From NCBI GenBank assembly GCA_028820325.1, contig JAPPJO010000088.1, positions 186,001-250,000 on the forward strand: a stretch of 64,000 nucleotides of DNA. Direction: 5' to 3'. Of this stretch, positions 19,045 through 29,500 are shown in pieces. How positions within the stretch are numbered: the first letter of the stretch is position 1; every line of letters begins with the position of its first letter. A program made the translations under genes and the position numbers. This DNA is from Gammaproteobacteria bacterium (GTDB lineage: Bacteria > Gemmatimonadota > Gemmatimonadetes > Longimicrobiales > Gaopeijiaceae). Under the pieces are notes generated by a model. It was not told the DNA's origin, ran no database searches, and saw nothing but the letters and a program-made list of their open reading frames with translations.

Positions 19045-20970
19045 CTATTCCCGGCCGATCCTGGAGGGGCCCCGGCGGCCATCGCCGAGTCCGACGAGTT
19101 CCAGCAGCCGCAGAGCGTTGGTCGAGGTGGCGATTCCGGTCCTCAGACGGTAATCGAAGGTGAGCCCCTCGTTCTCGTCGCCGACGGACTCGGTCAGGTG
19201 GACCGGGACTGCCCTCATGTTCAGGTCTTCCGCGTCGGCCAGCGACAGGTCGTGGGTCGTTACGGCCCCGATCGCACCGGAGCGGAGCAGTCTCCGCAGA
19301 ACGGTTCGCGCGGCGATCCTGCGCTCGGCGCTGTTGGTCCCCTGGAGAATCTCGTCGAGGAGGTACAGGACCCGTGGGCCGCCGGAGACTGGCCGGCCGG
19401 CCCGCGACCCCTCCCCGGCGCCGGGTGTCTCGGCCGCATCCACGACCTGCTTCAGGCGCTGCAGTCCGGCCATGAAGAAGGACACGCCGTCGGCGAGGGA
19501 GTCGGCAACATGCATGCTGGTGACGACGCGCAGCGATGGGATGCGCAACGCCTCGGCGCACACCGGTCCGCCCGCCTGAGCGAGCACGGCATTCAGGCCG
19601 ACTGCCTTCACCAGCGTGGATTTCCCGGACATGTTCGATCCCGTCACCAGCAGAAACGAGCCTGCCGGGCCCACCTCCACGTCGTTGCGCACGCAGAGTT
19701 GCGGAGCGAGGAGAGGATGGCCCAGCGCCCGCCCCCGTAGCGAGGTGGCTTCGGCGTCCAGCGCGGGCATGGTCCAGTCGGGATGATCGGCGGCGAGCGC
19801 CGCCAGGGCGACCAGCGCCTCTGCCTCGCCGACAACCTCAAGCCACGCCCGGACGCGAGCGCCCGACCGCTTCTTCCAGCGCTCGAGGGCGGCCAGGACG
19901 TGCACGTCCCAGAGGAATACCAGAGCCAGAGGGATGTGGAATAGGGGCGACCTCCTCACTTCCGCCATGTCCAGCAGCCGGCGCAACGTCGCGATCTCTC
20001 CAGGGGCGGGTCTCGTGCCGGCGCCCAGCCGTTGTCGGAGGTCCGCCGCGTAGCGTGAATCGAGGGGTGCGTCGGCGAGGAGGCTGAGCAGCGGCCCGTA
20101 GTGCCGCACGCCCGATTCGCCATCGTCGGCCTCGGAGCCGGCTCGGTTGATCGCCTTCCACGCCGGCGCCATCACCAGAGCGGACACCAGCAGCGGCCAG
20201 GCGGCGGCGGCCGTGGGCGCCATCCCCAGAGAGTAGAGAATGATGGCGGCCAGGTTCACCGGCGGAAGCAGGACAGCCGCCGCGCGCAGCCAGGTGCGCC
20301 CGGACAGCCAGCCCGGGCTCTCACACCAGCGCAGGAAGTCCTCCACCCCCTCCATCGAGTCGCTGTTCATCAGCCGCGCTTCGGCCGCGATGCGATCCCG
20401 GTAGTCGAAGGCGCCCGCCATCTCGCGGACCCCTTCCTGGCGCAAGGCGATGGTCTCCGGGTCCGCCGGAGCGAGGAGCCAGGACCAGAGCGTCGACCGG
20501 CCGGGTGCGGTTCCGCAGACCCCCGTCAGGTGAACGAGCGACGCGTGACCGTGCAGGTCCAGGTCGTCCGCGTAGTCGTGGTTCCGCGGCACGGGCGGAC
20601 TGAACGGCCGCGGCAGGTCGGACCAGCGCCGCTCGACGCGGGCGATCCCCTCGCGATTGAAGTCGGCCATCAACTCCGCGCGTCGCAGCCGCCGTTGGGC
20701 GGCCCGGTGTCGCGCTACGACGATCACGAAGGCCACGACCGCCCCGGCCATGAGCAGCCAGACCCCCTGGCCTCGTCCCTGGGAGATCAGGAGCCAGGCG
20801 CCAACCGCGCTGGCCACGAAGACCACCAGCCGGAGCCGCTCGCAAAACCGGACCGCGCCGGCCCTCCCGGCCGCCTCTTCATCGAAGCGGCGGGCGCGGT
20901 CCGCGTATCGGGCGGCGGGCTGTTCGACCGGCTCCGTGCCGGGTGAGGCTGGCTCCGTTCGGCTCGTCAC
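19045..20970 (-). CDS. Membrane-anchored MutS-related ATPase
   Basis: A 641-residue protein with a MutS-type ABC ATPase domain at the C-terminus: Walker A TGSNMSGKSTL, Walker B LYLLDEILQGTNS and the histidine switch VTTHDLS. There is no mismatch-recognition domain. Instead, about four hydrophobic helices in two pairs lie near residues 48-86 and 230-275, so it is probably in the cytoplasmic membrane. Related MutS-like proteins with membrane segments are known in Bacteroidota and relatives and have no assigned role in repair. GTG 20970 overlaps the S9 peptidase stop (GTGA), so they are coupled. Confidence 0.82.
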   Translation of the reverse strand: MTSRTEPASPGTEPVEQPAARYADRARRFDEEAAGRAGAVRFCERLRLVVFVASAVGAWLLISQGRGQGVWLLMAGAVVAFVIVVARHRAAQRRLRRAELMADFNREGIARVERRWSDLPRPFSPPVPRNHDYADDLDLHGHASLVHLTGVCGTAPGRSTLWSWLLAPADPETIALRQEGVREMAGAFDYRDRIAAEARLMNSDSMEGVEDFLRWCESPGWLSGRTWLRAAAVLLPPVNLAAIILYSLGMAPTAAAAWPLLVSALVMAPAWKAINRAGSEADDGESGVRHYGPLLSLLADAPLDSRYAADLRQRLGAGTRPAPGEIATLRRLLDMAEVRRSPLFHIPLALVFLWDVHVLAALERWKKRSGARVRAWLEVVGEAEALVALAALAADHPDWTMPALDAEATSLRGRALGHPLLAPQLCVRNDVEVGPAGSFLLVTGSNMSGKSTLVKAVGLNAVLAQAGGPVCAEALRIPSLRVVTSMHVADSLADGVSFFMAGLQRLKQVVDAAETPGAGEGSRAGRPVSGGPRVLYLLDEILQGTNSAERRIAARTVLRRLLRSGAIGAVTTHDLSLADAEDLNMRAVPVHLTESVGDENEGLTFDYRLRTGIATSTNALRLLELVGLGDGRRGPSRIGRE

Positions 20971-23840
20971 GAGGTGCCGCCGGCTCTCTTCCCACCGCCG
21001 GCCACTCGCCTCTTCTCGTCTTCAAGGTCCTGCAGGGACACACCGTCCGTGATCCATGACGGGGCCGGATCGCCCTTCAGGTAGTGGCCGAACCACTCCA
21101 GGATGCGGCGGTGATAGTCCTTCTGGTTGGCTTCCTCGCGCAGTCCGTGGTCCTCGCCCTCGTAGACCAGCAGCACCATCTGTTTCCCGGCGCGGCGCGC
21201 GAAGTTGTAGAACTCGGTGCCCTGGTCCCAGTCGACGACCCCGTCGTCGTCGCCGAAGGCCATGAGCAGCGGCGTCTCCAGGTTGTGCACCTCGTGGATG
21301 GGCGAGTTGCGCCGGTGCGCCTCGGGATCCTCCCAGAACGGCACCTCCATCCGGGCCTGGCCGGTCTCCCAGTGGTCGACCTCGGGGATCCCCGGGTTCC
21401 AGTGGATGGCCCCCATGAAGCTCACGAAGTCGGTGAGGGGCGCGCCCGCCACCGAGGCGGCGAAGATGTCGGTCCGGGTGGGCAGGAAGGTCGCCTGGTA
21501 GCCGCCCCAGGAGTGCCCGATGAGCCCGACCGCGTCCGGATCGGCCACCCCCATGTCGACCACCCTGGCCACAGCCGCGCGCACCGACTCCAGCGCGCTC
21601 ACGCCCGGGTCGCGGGCCCGGTAGACGATGTCCGGGAGCAGCACCGCGTAGCCGTGCTGGGTCCACGCCGTGAAGTTGTAGTAGTCGCGCTCGCTGGGGG
21701 CGATGAAGCGGTGCATCTGGGGCGAGAGCATCTCGTAGGTGTAGACGATGGTGGGCACGGCCGTCCCGGCCTCGTAGCCTGCCGGGTAGAGCAGCACCGC
21801 CTGCAGGTCCCGCCCGCTCTCGCTCGTGAAGTCCACCAGCTCGGCCCGGCCCCACGCGACTTCGGCGATGAACGGGTTGATGTCGGTGACCTGAACGGCG
21901 TCGGCCAGATCGGGACCACCGACGAAGTAGTCGGGCGGGTCGTCGAAGGCCTCGGCGCGGTAGAGCAGGATGTCGGCGCTGTCCGCGCGCGCAAGACCGC
22001 CCACCAGCGCGTCCTCGAATACCAGCGTCTCCACGGGCCCGTCCCAGCCCGGCGCGACGCGCGCGTACCCCCGCTGCTCCGTCCTCTCGTTGTAGAGCGT
22101 GAGATGGAGCGATGCGCCCGGATCGAGGCCGGGGATATCGTCATCCGGAAGGCTGGCGACCCGGTGCGTGATGCCGGCCTCGGCACCGGCGGTGAGCCGC
22201 GTTGCGCCGCTCCCGTCCAGCGCGACGCGCCAGATGTCGTGCTTGTCGTAGAGGAGGACTCCGGCGTCGTCCTCCAGCCATCCCCCGGGGCCGAAAGCGA
22301 AGGGCGGGACGACATCGGTGGGTGTGTCGTATTCCGTGTTGGCGAAGGAGGTCGCGAGGTTCGAGGTCAGGTCGTGCCGCTCCGCGGTTGCAACCTCCAG
22401 GCTCCAGTAGTTGGCCCCGTCGTACGACACCAGCCAGCGGCCGCCCGCGCCGGGCCACTCGTAGCGCACCCGGGTGAGAAGCCGGCGCCTCTCCCCGCTA
22501 TCCACGTCGATCGACCAGACGTCGTGATACGGCCGGCCGAACATCGCGCCGAAAGGATAGGGTTCGGCGATATCCTCCAGGGCGAAACCCCAGCCGTGCA
22601 ACAGGGTTGCGTCGGCCATCAGGTCGGAGCCGATGGTGACGACCCGGTTCTCGTCCAGATGCCAGACGGCCAGCAGGGTGCGGTTCGCGTCGCGGCCCTC
22701 CGCCGCCTGCCGCTGCGGGAAGATGCGCAAATCCCGGCTGTGCCAGATCTGCAGCCCGGGCAGGTCCGGCTGGTCGTCCTGCGAATCGGCCGACCCCGTC
22801 TCGTCGGCGTCGGCCTCACTGGTCCCGGTCGCGCCGGCATCCTGCGCATCTTCTTCTTCACGGGACCGGAGCCCGATGGAGATTATGGCGCCCTCGTCGG
22901 ACCACTGCGGCGCCCGGTCCACGACCTCCAGGCCGTTCGCGATGCCAGCCGCGCCCTCGCCCAGCACGACCATCTCCGGTCCGCGGTCGAGGCCGCGCCA
23001 AGCCAGCACGTCGTAGGCGGAACCCCCCGCCGAGGCATCCTCACGCGAGCGCAGGGCCGCCAGGTCGGCCGCATCGTCGCGCCAGGCCAGCCCCCGGTAG
23101 CCGGCCCCCGACGCATCCACCGACTGCAGCGTGCCCGAGCCGGCATCGTAGACCTGCACGCCGTTCCCCAGGTCGGTTCCGGTGGCGATCACCATTGCGA
23201 TCCGCGACCCGGAGGAGCTCCACGCCATCTCCCCGACGTTGCCGAAGCTCGTCTCGGAGCCCGTGGCCAGCACCACGATCCGCAGGTCGGCGCCCTTCCC
23301 CGCCGGCTCCTCGGGCGGATCCGCGCGCAGCGCAAGGAATCGTCCCGACGAGTCGAAGCTCCACCCGGACACCGATGCAAACTCGCGCATATCGCCGGTG
23401 GCCAGGTCGAGCAACGCCGCCCCCTCGCGGAGCGCATCACCTTCCTCTTCGCGTCGTTCCGTCTCGTCGGGCGAAAGCCCCACGGTCCACGCCAGCCAGC
23501 CCCCGTCCGGCGAGAAGCGCGGAGACCGTCCCCAGGGGAAGACGCGCGTCGCATCCTCGCTCAGGCGCCGTACCCGCAGTTCCGCGGTCTCGTCGACGCG
23601 GCTGACCGTGTAAGCGACCCAGTCGCCATGCGGCGAGAGCAGAGCAGGCCCGAGATTCTCCCAGCGCCCGTAGCCTTCGGGGGCGACGCGGGGCGGATCC
23701 TGGGCGGAGAGCGGCAGCGCGGCGGCGAGGCAAACGGCCGCGACGGAGACGGCCGCGACGGAGACGGCCGCAAGGCGACGGCGCGCACTGGAGTTTCGGC
23801 TGGGGATCGGCGCCGGCCGGAAGTCTGCGGATGAACTCAC
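20967..23840 (-). CDS. S9-family exported peptidase (prolyl-oligopeptidase type)
   Basis: A 957-residue alpha/beta-hydrolase peptidase. A signal peptide (ending ALPLSAQD) is followed by a beta-propeller-like region (many strands such as GWLAWTVGLSPD and WSSSGSRIAMV), then the catalytic domain. The triad is Ser777 in GHSWGGYQ, Asp in FGDDDGVVDWDQG, and His in GEDHGLREE. GTG 23840 is chosen because AAGGAG stands 7 bases before it and a signal peptide follows; the frame is open up to 24758, but that part lies over the P450 gene. P450 lies 110 bp upstream and the MutS-like gene overlaps its stop. It likely degrades peptides outside the cytoplasmic membrane. Confidence 0.92.
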   Translation of the reverse strand: MSSSADFRPAPIPSRNSSARRRLAAVSVAAVSVAAVCLAAALPLSAQDPPRVAPEGYGRWENLGPALLSPHGDWVAYTVSRVDETAELRVRRLSEDATRVFPWGRSPRFSPDGGWLAWTVGLSPDETERREEEGDALREGAALLDLATGDMREFASVSGWSFDSSGRFLALRADPPEEPAGKGADLRIVVLATGSETSFGNVGEMAWSSSGSRIAMVIATGTDLGNGVQVYDAGSGTLQSVDASGAGYRGLAWRDDAADLAALRSREDASAGGSAYDVLAWRGLDRGPEMVVLGEGAAGIANGLEVVDRAPQWSDEGAIISIGLRSREEEDAQDAGATGTSEADADETGSADSQDDQPDLPGLQIWHSRDLRIFPQRQAAEGRDANRTLLAVWHLDENRVVTIGSDLMADATLLHGWGFALEDIAEPYPFGAMFGRPYHDVWSIDVDSGERRRLLTRVRYEWPGAGGRWLVSYDGANYWSLEVATAERHDLTSNLATSFANTEYDTPTDVVPPFAFGPGGWLEDDAGVLLYDKHDIWRVALDGSGATRLTAGAEAGITHRVASLPDDDIPGLDPGASLHLTLYNERTEQRGYARVAPGWDGPVETLVFEDALVGGLARADSADILLYRAEAFDDPPDYFVGGPDLADAVQVTDINPFIAEVAWGRAELVDFTSESGRDLQAVLLYPAGYEAGTAVPTIVYTYEMLSPQMHRFIAPSERDYYNFTAWTQHGYAVLLPDIVYRARDPGVSALESVRAAVARVVDMGVADPDAVGLIGHSWGGYQATFLPTRTDIFAASVAGAPLTDFVSFMGAIHWNPGIPEVDHWETGQARMEVPFWEDPEAHRRNSPIHEVHNLETPLLMAFGDDDGVVDWDQGTEFYNFARRAGKQMVLLVYEGEDHGLREEANQKDYHRRILEWFGHYLKGDPAPSWITDGVSLQDLEDEKRRVAGGGKRAGGTS
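23736..23771. repeat. 15-bp tandem repeat within the S9 signal peptide
   Basis: GGCCGCGACGGAGAC occurs twice in perfect tandem (23736-23765) followed by six more matching bases. The unit is five codons, so copy-number change would keep the frame and would lengthen or shorten the hydrophobic core (AAVSV repeated) of the S9 peptidase signal peptide. Confidence 0.85.
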
Positions 23841-23950
23841 GGGAATGCTCCTTGAAACCGGGGGATGGCGGGCAGGAGCGCGCGTTCGCCACCGCCGGCG
23901 GTCTGCCTCAGTCCCGGCCGCGCCCCATGCCCCACGCTTCCTCGAACATA

Positions 23951-25171
23951 TCACCCCCACACCACCCAAACCCCCGGCGGGGCCCGGAACTCGTGGCCGT
24001 GCGGGCGGCTCGGCCGCTCCGGGTCGAGTCGCAGCCCCGGCAGGCGGAACACCCGGGCCAGCGCCTCCCGCGCCTCGATGCGCGCCAGGGTGGCTCCCAG
24101 GCAGAAGTGGCGCCCGGCGCCGAAGGACAGGTGGTCGCGCGCGTTGGGCCGGTCCGCATCGAAGCGGTCGGGATCGTCGAAGTGGGCGGGATCGCGGTTG
24201 GCGGCGCCCAGCATGCACTGGACGGTCTCGTTGGCGGGGATCCTCACGCCCCGGATCTCGACCGCCTCCGTGGTGAAACGCGTGCAGGACTGGACGGCCG
24301 CGTCCCACCTGAGAGACTCCTCGAACACATCGTCCAGCCGGTCCGGGTCGTACGCGGCCAGCCTCGAAACCGTCCGGTGAGTCAGCGCGGCCCAGATGGC
24401 GCTGGCGATGGCCGACTCGGTGGTCTCGATGCCGCCGAAGAGGATGATCAGCAGGTTGGCGACCATCTCCGCCTCCGCAAGCGGCTCCGCGTCGGTGCGG
24501 AGCCCCGCGATGGTCGAGCCCTCGGGCACGGAGCTCCTCCCCTGCAGGAAGGGCGTCACGTACTTGCCGAACTCGCGGGCCGCGGCCTTCCCCCTCCTCC
24601 GCACCTCGGGATCGCCGGTGAAGTTCTCGAGCGCCGCGGCGAAGTCGTCGTACCAGGCGAGCAGGCGGGGTCCATCGCGTTCCGGAAGCCCCAGCACCCG
24701 GCAGATGCTCCGCACCGACAGTGGCCGCGCCAGCCGGGCCCGCAGGTCGGCCGCGCACCGCCGACCGTCTTCCAGCTCTCCCATCAGCCGGTCAAGCACC
24801 GCCCGCACCGTCCCCAGCAGATTGCGCTCCAGGTTGCCGCGCCGAAACGGGCCGATGAAACGGCGTTTGTAGCGGATCTGGGGCTCGCCGTCGGTTGTGA
24901 GCATGTGCGAGCCAAAGATGTCGCGGATGGTGGAGGCGGGCGCGTCGGTTGTGAAGCGTTTCCAGTCGGCCAGCACCTCCACGATGTCGTCCCGGCGCGT
25001 GAGCATCCACATGCCGAGCTCCGGAACCCATGTCACCGGTTCCGCAGCCCGGAGTTCGTGGAACAGGGGGTAGGGATCGCCGGCCAGCGCCTCGACGGTC
25101 ACCCGGGCTCCCCGGGGGAACCGCCGGGCGCGGCTGGCATCGCCCCGATTCATCGTTGTAGCGTTCTGCAT
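23951..25171 (-). CDS. Cytochrome P450
   Basis: A 406-residue soluble bacterial P450. The heme thiolate is Cys357 in FGAGRHFCLGATLAR; the I-helix carries LLIILFGGIETTES (oxygen-activating Glu-Thr pair), and the ExxR motif is in FEESLRWDAAVQ. It needs separate ferredoxin and reductase, and neither is nearby. ATG 25171 has GGAGG 6 bases upstream; ATG 25153 is a possible alternative. The gene diverges from a kynureninase-like gene across 95 bp and is followed by the S9 peptidase at 110 bp. Substrate unknown. Confidence 0.93.
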   Translation of the reverse strand: MQNATTMNRGDASRARRFPRGARVTVEALAGDPYPLFHELRAAEPVTWVPELGMWMLTRRDDIVEVLADWKRFTTDAPASTIRDIFGSHMLTTDGEPQIRYKRRFIGPFRRGNLERNLLGTVRAVLDRLMGELEDGRRCAADLRARLARPLSVRSICRVLGLPERDGPRLLAWYDDFAAALENFTGDPEVRRRGKAAAREFGKYVTPFLQGRSSVPEGSTIAGLRTDAEPLAEAEMVANLLIILFGGIETTESAIASAIWAALTHRTVSRLAAYDPDRLDDVFEESLRWDAAVQSCTRFTTEAVEIRGVRIPANETVQCMLGAANRDPAHFDDPDRFDADRPNARDHLSFGAGRHFCLGATLARIEAREALARVFRLPGLRLDPERPSRPHGHEFRAPPGVWVVWG

Positions 25172-25266
25172 GAAACCCTCCAAAGCCGTCCGGTCACCTT
25201 CCCGGGTTCCCTTCCGGCACCCGGACACCGTGACGAGCGGCGCAGACCGCTGCAAGGGGCACGCGG

Positions 25267-26436
25267 ATGACCGAAGACCTGGTCCGCCACTACTCCCGCT
25301 TCCGGGTGTCGGAGCGCGTGCTCCTTACCGGGCATTCACACCAGGCGTGGCCCGACGTGGCGTTCGACGCCCAGCGGCAGGCATGGCTCGACGCCGCCGA
25401 ACTTGTGGACGACAAGTGGGAGCGCGCGTTCGAGTTGGCCGCCGAGGTGCGGGGAGGGTACCGCCGCCTGCTGGACGACCCGGACGGCCACATCGCGCTG
25501 GGGCAAAACACGCACGAGCTGGTCACCCGGTTTCTGTCGGCGCTGCCCTTGCGGGAGCGGCCGCGCGTCGTGACCACCGATGGCGAGTTCCATACGATCC
25601 GGCGCCAGCTGGAACGGCTCGGGCGCGAGGGAATCGAGATCAGGACAGTGCCGACCGCGGATGGCGCCCCCGTGGCGGATGCGCTCGTCGCGGAGGTGGA
25701 CGGCCGCACGGCGGCGGTGCTGGTGTCCTCGGTGCTCTTTCGCGACGCCCGGATCGTCGACGGACTGGACGAGGTGGCAGCCGCCTGCGCGCGGGTCGGC
25801 GCGGAACTGCTCGTGGACGCCTATCACTCGCTCAACGCAGTCCCGTTCTCGGTCGTGAAGTCGGGGCTCGCCGACGCCTTCGTGACGGGCGGCGGCTACA
25901 AGTACTGTCAATTGGGCGAGGGGAACTGCTTTCTGAGGTTCCCGCGGCACTGCCGGCTGAGGCCGGTGCTGACCGGGTGGTTCGCCGAGTTCGGGACGCT
26001 GGCAGCCGGACGCCGACAGGGCGGACCCCCCTACGGGGAAGGACATCTGCGCTTCGCGGGCTCGACCTACGATCCGGTCAGTCACTATCGGGCGGCGGCG
26101 GTGTTCAGGTTCTTCCGGGAGAAAGGGCTCGTCCCGGAGCGCCTTCGGCGCATCAGCCTGCAGCAGATTCGCCAACTCGCGGCGGGGATCGATGCCCTGG
26201 ACCCGGATCCGCGGATTCTCTCGCGAGATCGCACGGTGCCATTGTCCCGGAGAGGCGGCTTTCTGGCCCTGACCACCCCCCTCGCAGGGAAGATCTGCGG
26301 CGAGCTCGGGAGGCGCGGCATCCACACGGACTTCCGTGGCAGTTCGTTGCGCCTGGGGCCGGCACCCTACGTGACCTCCCACCAGCTGGACAAGGCGGTC
26401 GAGGCTCTGGGGGAGGTTCTGGCCGCGCATTGCTGA
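25267..26436 (+). CDS. Kynureninase-like class V aminotransferase-fold PLP enzyme
   Basis: A 389-residue fold-type I PLP protein. The family features are LTGHSHQAWPD (residue ~20), LGQNTHELVTRFLSAL, the PLP-binding Asp in ELLVDAYHSLNAVP, and the likely Schiff-base lysine in GGGYKYCQLGEGN. This resembles kynureninase and related class V enzymes rather than cysteine desulfurases. It may hydrolyse a kynurenine-type amino acid to an aromatic acid and alanine, but no other tryptophan-catabolism gene is in the window, so this is tentative. It is divergent from the P450 gene; the shared 95-bp gap could hold a common control region. AAGGGG lies 9 bases before ATG. Confidence 0.75.
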   Translation: MTEDLVRHYSRFRVSERVLLTGHSHQAWPDVAFDAQRQAWLDAAELVDDKWERAFELAAEVRGGYRRLLDDPDGHIALGQNTHELVTRFLSALPLRERPRVVTTDGEFHTIRRQLERLGREGIEIRTVPTADGAPVADALVAEVDGRTAAVLVSSVLFRDARIVDGLDEVAAACARVGAELLVDAYHSLNAVPFSVVKSGLADAFVTGGGYKYCQLGEGNCFLRFPRHCRLRPVLTGWFAEFGTLAAGRRQGGPPYGEGHLRFAGSTYDPVSHYRAAAVFRFFREKGLVPERLRRISLQQIRQLAAGIDALDPDPRILSRDRTVPLSRRGGFLALTTPLAGKICGELGRRGIHTDFRGSSLRLGPAPYVTSHQLDKAVEALGEVLAAHC

Positions 26437-26463
26437 GGTTGAACCGCTGGCCGCCGCCCTCCA

Positions 26464-26479
26464 CGACGAGCGCTCGTCG
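26464..26479. terminator. 16-bp perfect palindrome between convergent genes
   Basis: CGACGAGCGCTCGTCG reads the same on both strands and lies in the 68-bp gap between the kynureninase-like stop and the RND transporter stop. It could form a hairpin from either side. As DNA it could also bind a dimeric protein. The convergent position favours a terminator. Confidence 0.5.
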
Positions 26480-26504
26480 GGTTGGCAGCTCAGGCCCCGG
26501 CTGC

Positions 26505-29500
26505 TCAGGCCCTGGCTGCCCTCCCGGCTACGATCAAGTGCTGGGCCATGAGGAGCGCCGGGATCACGAGCATGAGCAGCGCCGTGGCGATCAGGACCCC
26601 GAACCCCACGGACGCGGCCAGGGGCACGAGGTGTTGCGCGTGGGTACTGGTCTCGAAGACCAGCGGGGCGACCCCCACGAACGTCGTCACGGAAGTCAGC
26701 AGGATGGCCCGGAAGCGGTCCTTGGCGCCGGCAACGATCGCGTCCCGCACCGGGAGCCCGGACGCCTTCAGGTCGTTGATGAACTTGATCATCATCAGTG
26801 AGTCGTTGACGACCACGCCGCTCACCCCGATCAGCCCGTACATCGACCAGATGCCCAGGCTCAGCCCGAGAAGCATGTGCCCTGCGACAGCGCCGATCAC
26901 CCCCAGCGGCACCGCTGCCAGGATGATCAGGGGCTGGGTGTAGGAACCGAAGGGAATCGCCATTAGCGCGTACATGACGAGGAGCGCCAGAAAGAGCGAA
27001 CGGCTCAGATCGGCATTGGCCTCCTCCTGCTGCTTGCGCTGGCCGCCATAGGTGTGCTCGAAAAGGCGGTCCTCGGCCGACAGTCGCTCCAGGATGCCTT
27101 CCTCGAGGCTCCGGTTGACCTGCTGGCCGGTCGCGAGCACCGGATCGACATCCGCGGTCACGGTGACCGCGCGGCGCCCGTCCATCCGATGGATGGTGGC
27201 CGCCGACCGTGCGAAACCGGCCGACGCCACCTGACCCAGCGGAACCTCGCCGCCGGGCGTGCGCACCAGGTAGCGCTCCACATCGACGGCGGAATCGCGC
27301 TCGTCCTCGGGGAGGCGCACGAACACACCCACGTCCTCGCGCCCGCGCTGCACCCTCAGCGCCTCGGCTCCGAAGAAGGCGGAACGCACCTGCGACGCGA
27401 AATGGCCGACCGTCAGATTCAGCGTGCGGGCCGCCGGCTTCAGCTCCAGCTGCAGTTCGCGGAACCCTTCATCGGGGTTGCTGCGCACGTCGAAGACGCC
27501 GTCGATGCCATTCAGCTCGGTCACGAACTCGTCCGCGATCACGGCGAGCCGCTCGGGGTCCGGATGCGAGAGCTCGAAGTGCACCGGAAGTCCGAGCGTG
27601 ATCAGGTTCGAGGAAATCGACAGCGATCTCGCGCTCGGGAGCACCCCGACCTCTTCGCGCCAGAGCCGCTCGAAGGTGGATGGAGCGATGTCGTGGCGCT
27701 CCCAGTCGATGAGCTTGAACTGGACGGCGCCCAGGTGGCCACGCGCGGCCTCCACCGCGTTGCCGCCCAGGGGGTCGTAGAGCGCCGCGGACTGGCCGAC
27801 CGTCACGGCGACCCCGACCTCCAGGGGATCCGCATCCGCATCGCGCTCGCGCGAGATGCGCTCAACGGCGCGATGCCCTGCAGCCTCGAGTTGCGCCGCA
27901 ACCGCGGACGTCCGTTCCCCGGGCGTGCCCACCGGCATCTCCAGGTTGGCGGAGACGACTTCACCCTCGATGGGGGTCAGGAACTGATTGGGGACCACGC
28001 CAGCATTGACGACTGCCATCGTGAGCACGAGCAGTCCCGCCGCGGAGGCGAGCACGATGCCGGGCTGGTCGACCGACAGACGCAGTCCGCGGTCCAGCGG
28101 ACCATCCACGACCCGCTTCAGCAGGGCATCCACTCGTCCCCGGACACGGTTGAGCCGCCCGGACAGCCAGCCCTCGCGCGAGGCGCCCGGAGCGGGCAGG
28201 TGGGCCAGGTGGTTCGGCAGCACCAGAAGGGACTCCACCAGGGAAATCAGGAGGACCGTGATCACCACCAGCGGAATCGGACGACCAAGTTCACCCTGCG
28301 GGCCGGGCGCGGTCAGCAGCGCGGAGAACGCCGTCACCGTGGTGAGCACGGAGAAGATGACCGGCGCACTGACCCGCCGCGTCCCCTGGATCGCCGCGGC
28401 AACCCCGCCAACGCCCCGCTCCCGTTGCGTGAAGACGCTTTCCCCCACGACGATCGCGTCGTCCACGACGATCCCCAGCGCGAGAACGAGCGCCATCAGC
28501 GAGAACATGTTGACCGAGACGCCCAGGAACTCCATGAACAGGAAGGCCCCGATGAACGAGACCGCCAGGCCAATGGCCACCCAGAGCGCGAGCCGGACCT
28601 CGAGGAACAGGGTGAGGGCCAGGAGGACGAGCGCCAGCCCCAGCAGCGCGTTCTCGATCATCAGGCCGAGCCTTCCGGAGACCTCGACCGAGTCGTCCTT
28701 CCAGATTTCGACCTCAACCCCGGGCGGCAGGGCGGGGAGCACTTCGCCCGCGAGATACTGCCTTACCGCTTCCGCTATCTCGAGGACTTTCTCGTTCGAC
28801 GCGCGGTAGACGTCGATGCCGACGGCTCGCCGGCCGTTGTAGCGCACGCTCAGATCGGTGTCCGCGAATCCGTCCCGCACGGTTGCGATCTCGTTCAGGC
28901 GGACCGATGTGCCGTCCGAGCGGGTCAGGACGATGATGTCCTCGAAGTCGCCCTGGTCGTAGTTCCTGCCCAGCGTGCGGACCAGGATCTCGTTCTCGCC
29001 GTCGGAGATCCTGCCGGCCGACAGCTCCATCGAGCCCTGCCGCACCGCCATGGCGACATCCTCGAGCGTGAGACCCAGCGCCCGCAGCCGGCTGACCGGG
29101 ACCTCGATGGAGACCTCGTACGGCCGGGCACCGCTGACTTCGGCCAGCGACACCTCCGGGAGGGACGAGATGCCCTCCTCGATTTCGTACGCCAGTTCCT
29201 TGAGGGCGCGCTCCGGGACATCGCCGTGAACCAGCAGGCGGATGACGTTCTGCCGGCTCGTGATCTCGCGCACCTGAGGCCGTTCCGCCTCCTCGGGAAA
29301 GGTGATGATGCGGTCGACCTCGGCCTTGACCTCGCTGATCGCGCGATCGACATCGGTGCCCGACTTGAACTGCGCGATGACCGAGCCGAAGCCCTCGGAA
29401 GCGGTCGCTTCCACCCGGTCCAGGCCCTCCACGCCCCGGATCTGCTCCTCGATCTTGGTGACGATCGATTCCTCGATCTCCCCGGGCGTCGCGCCGGGAT

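Noticed and set aside
21084..23834. 916-residue open frame antisense to the S9 peptidase
   Set aside because: A shadow of the peptidase, whose triad and signal peptide are intact.
23841..24758. Upstream extension of the S9 peptidase frame
   Set aside because: It crosses the P450 gene on the same strand in another frame; the signal peptide and AAGGAG site place the start at 23840.
26488..26517. Two near-identical 15-bp direct repeats at the RND gene end
   Set aside because: One mismatch and Gly/Ala-rich codons at a C-terminus; likely local slippage without function.
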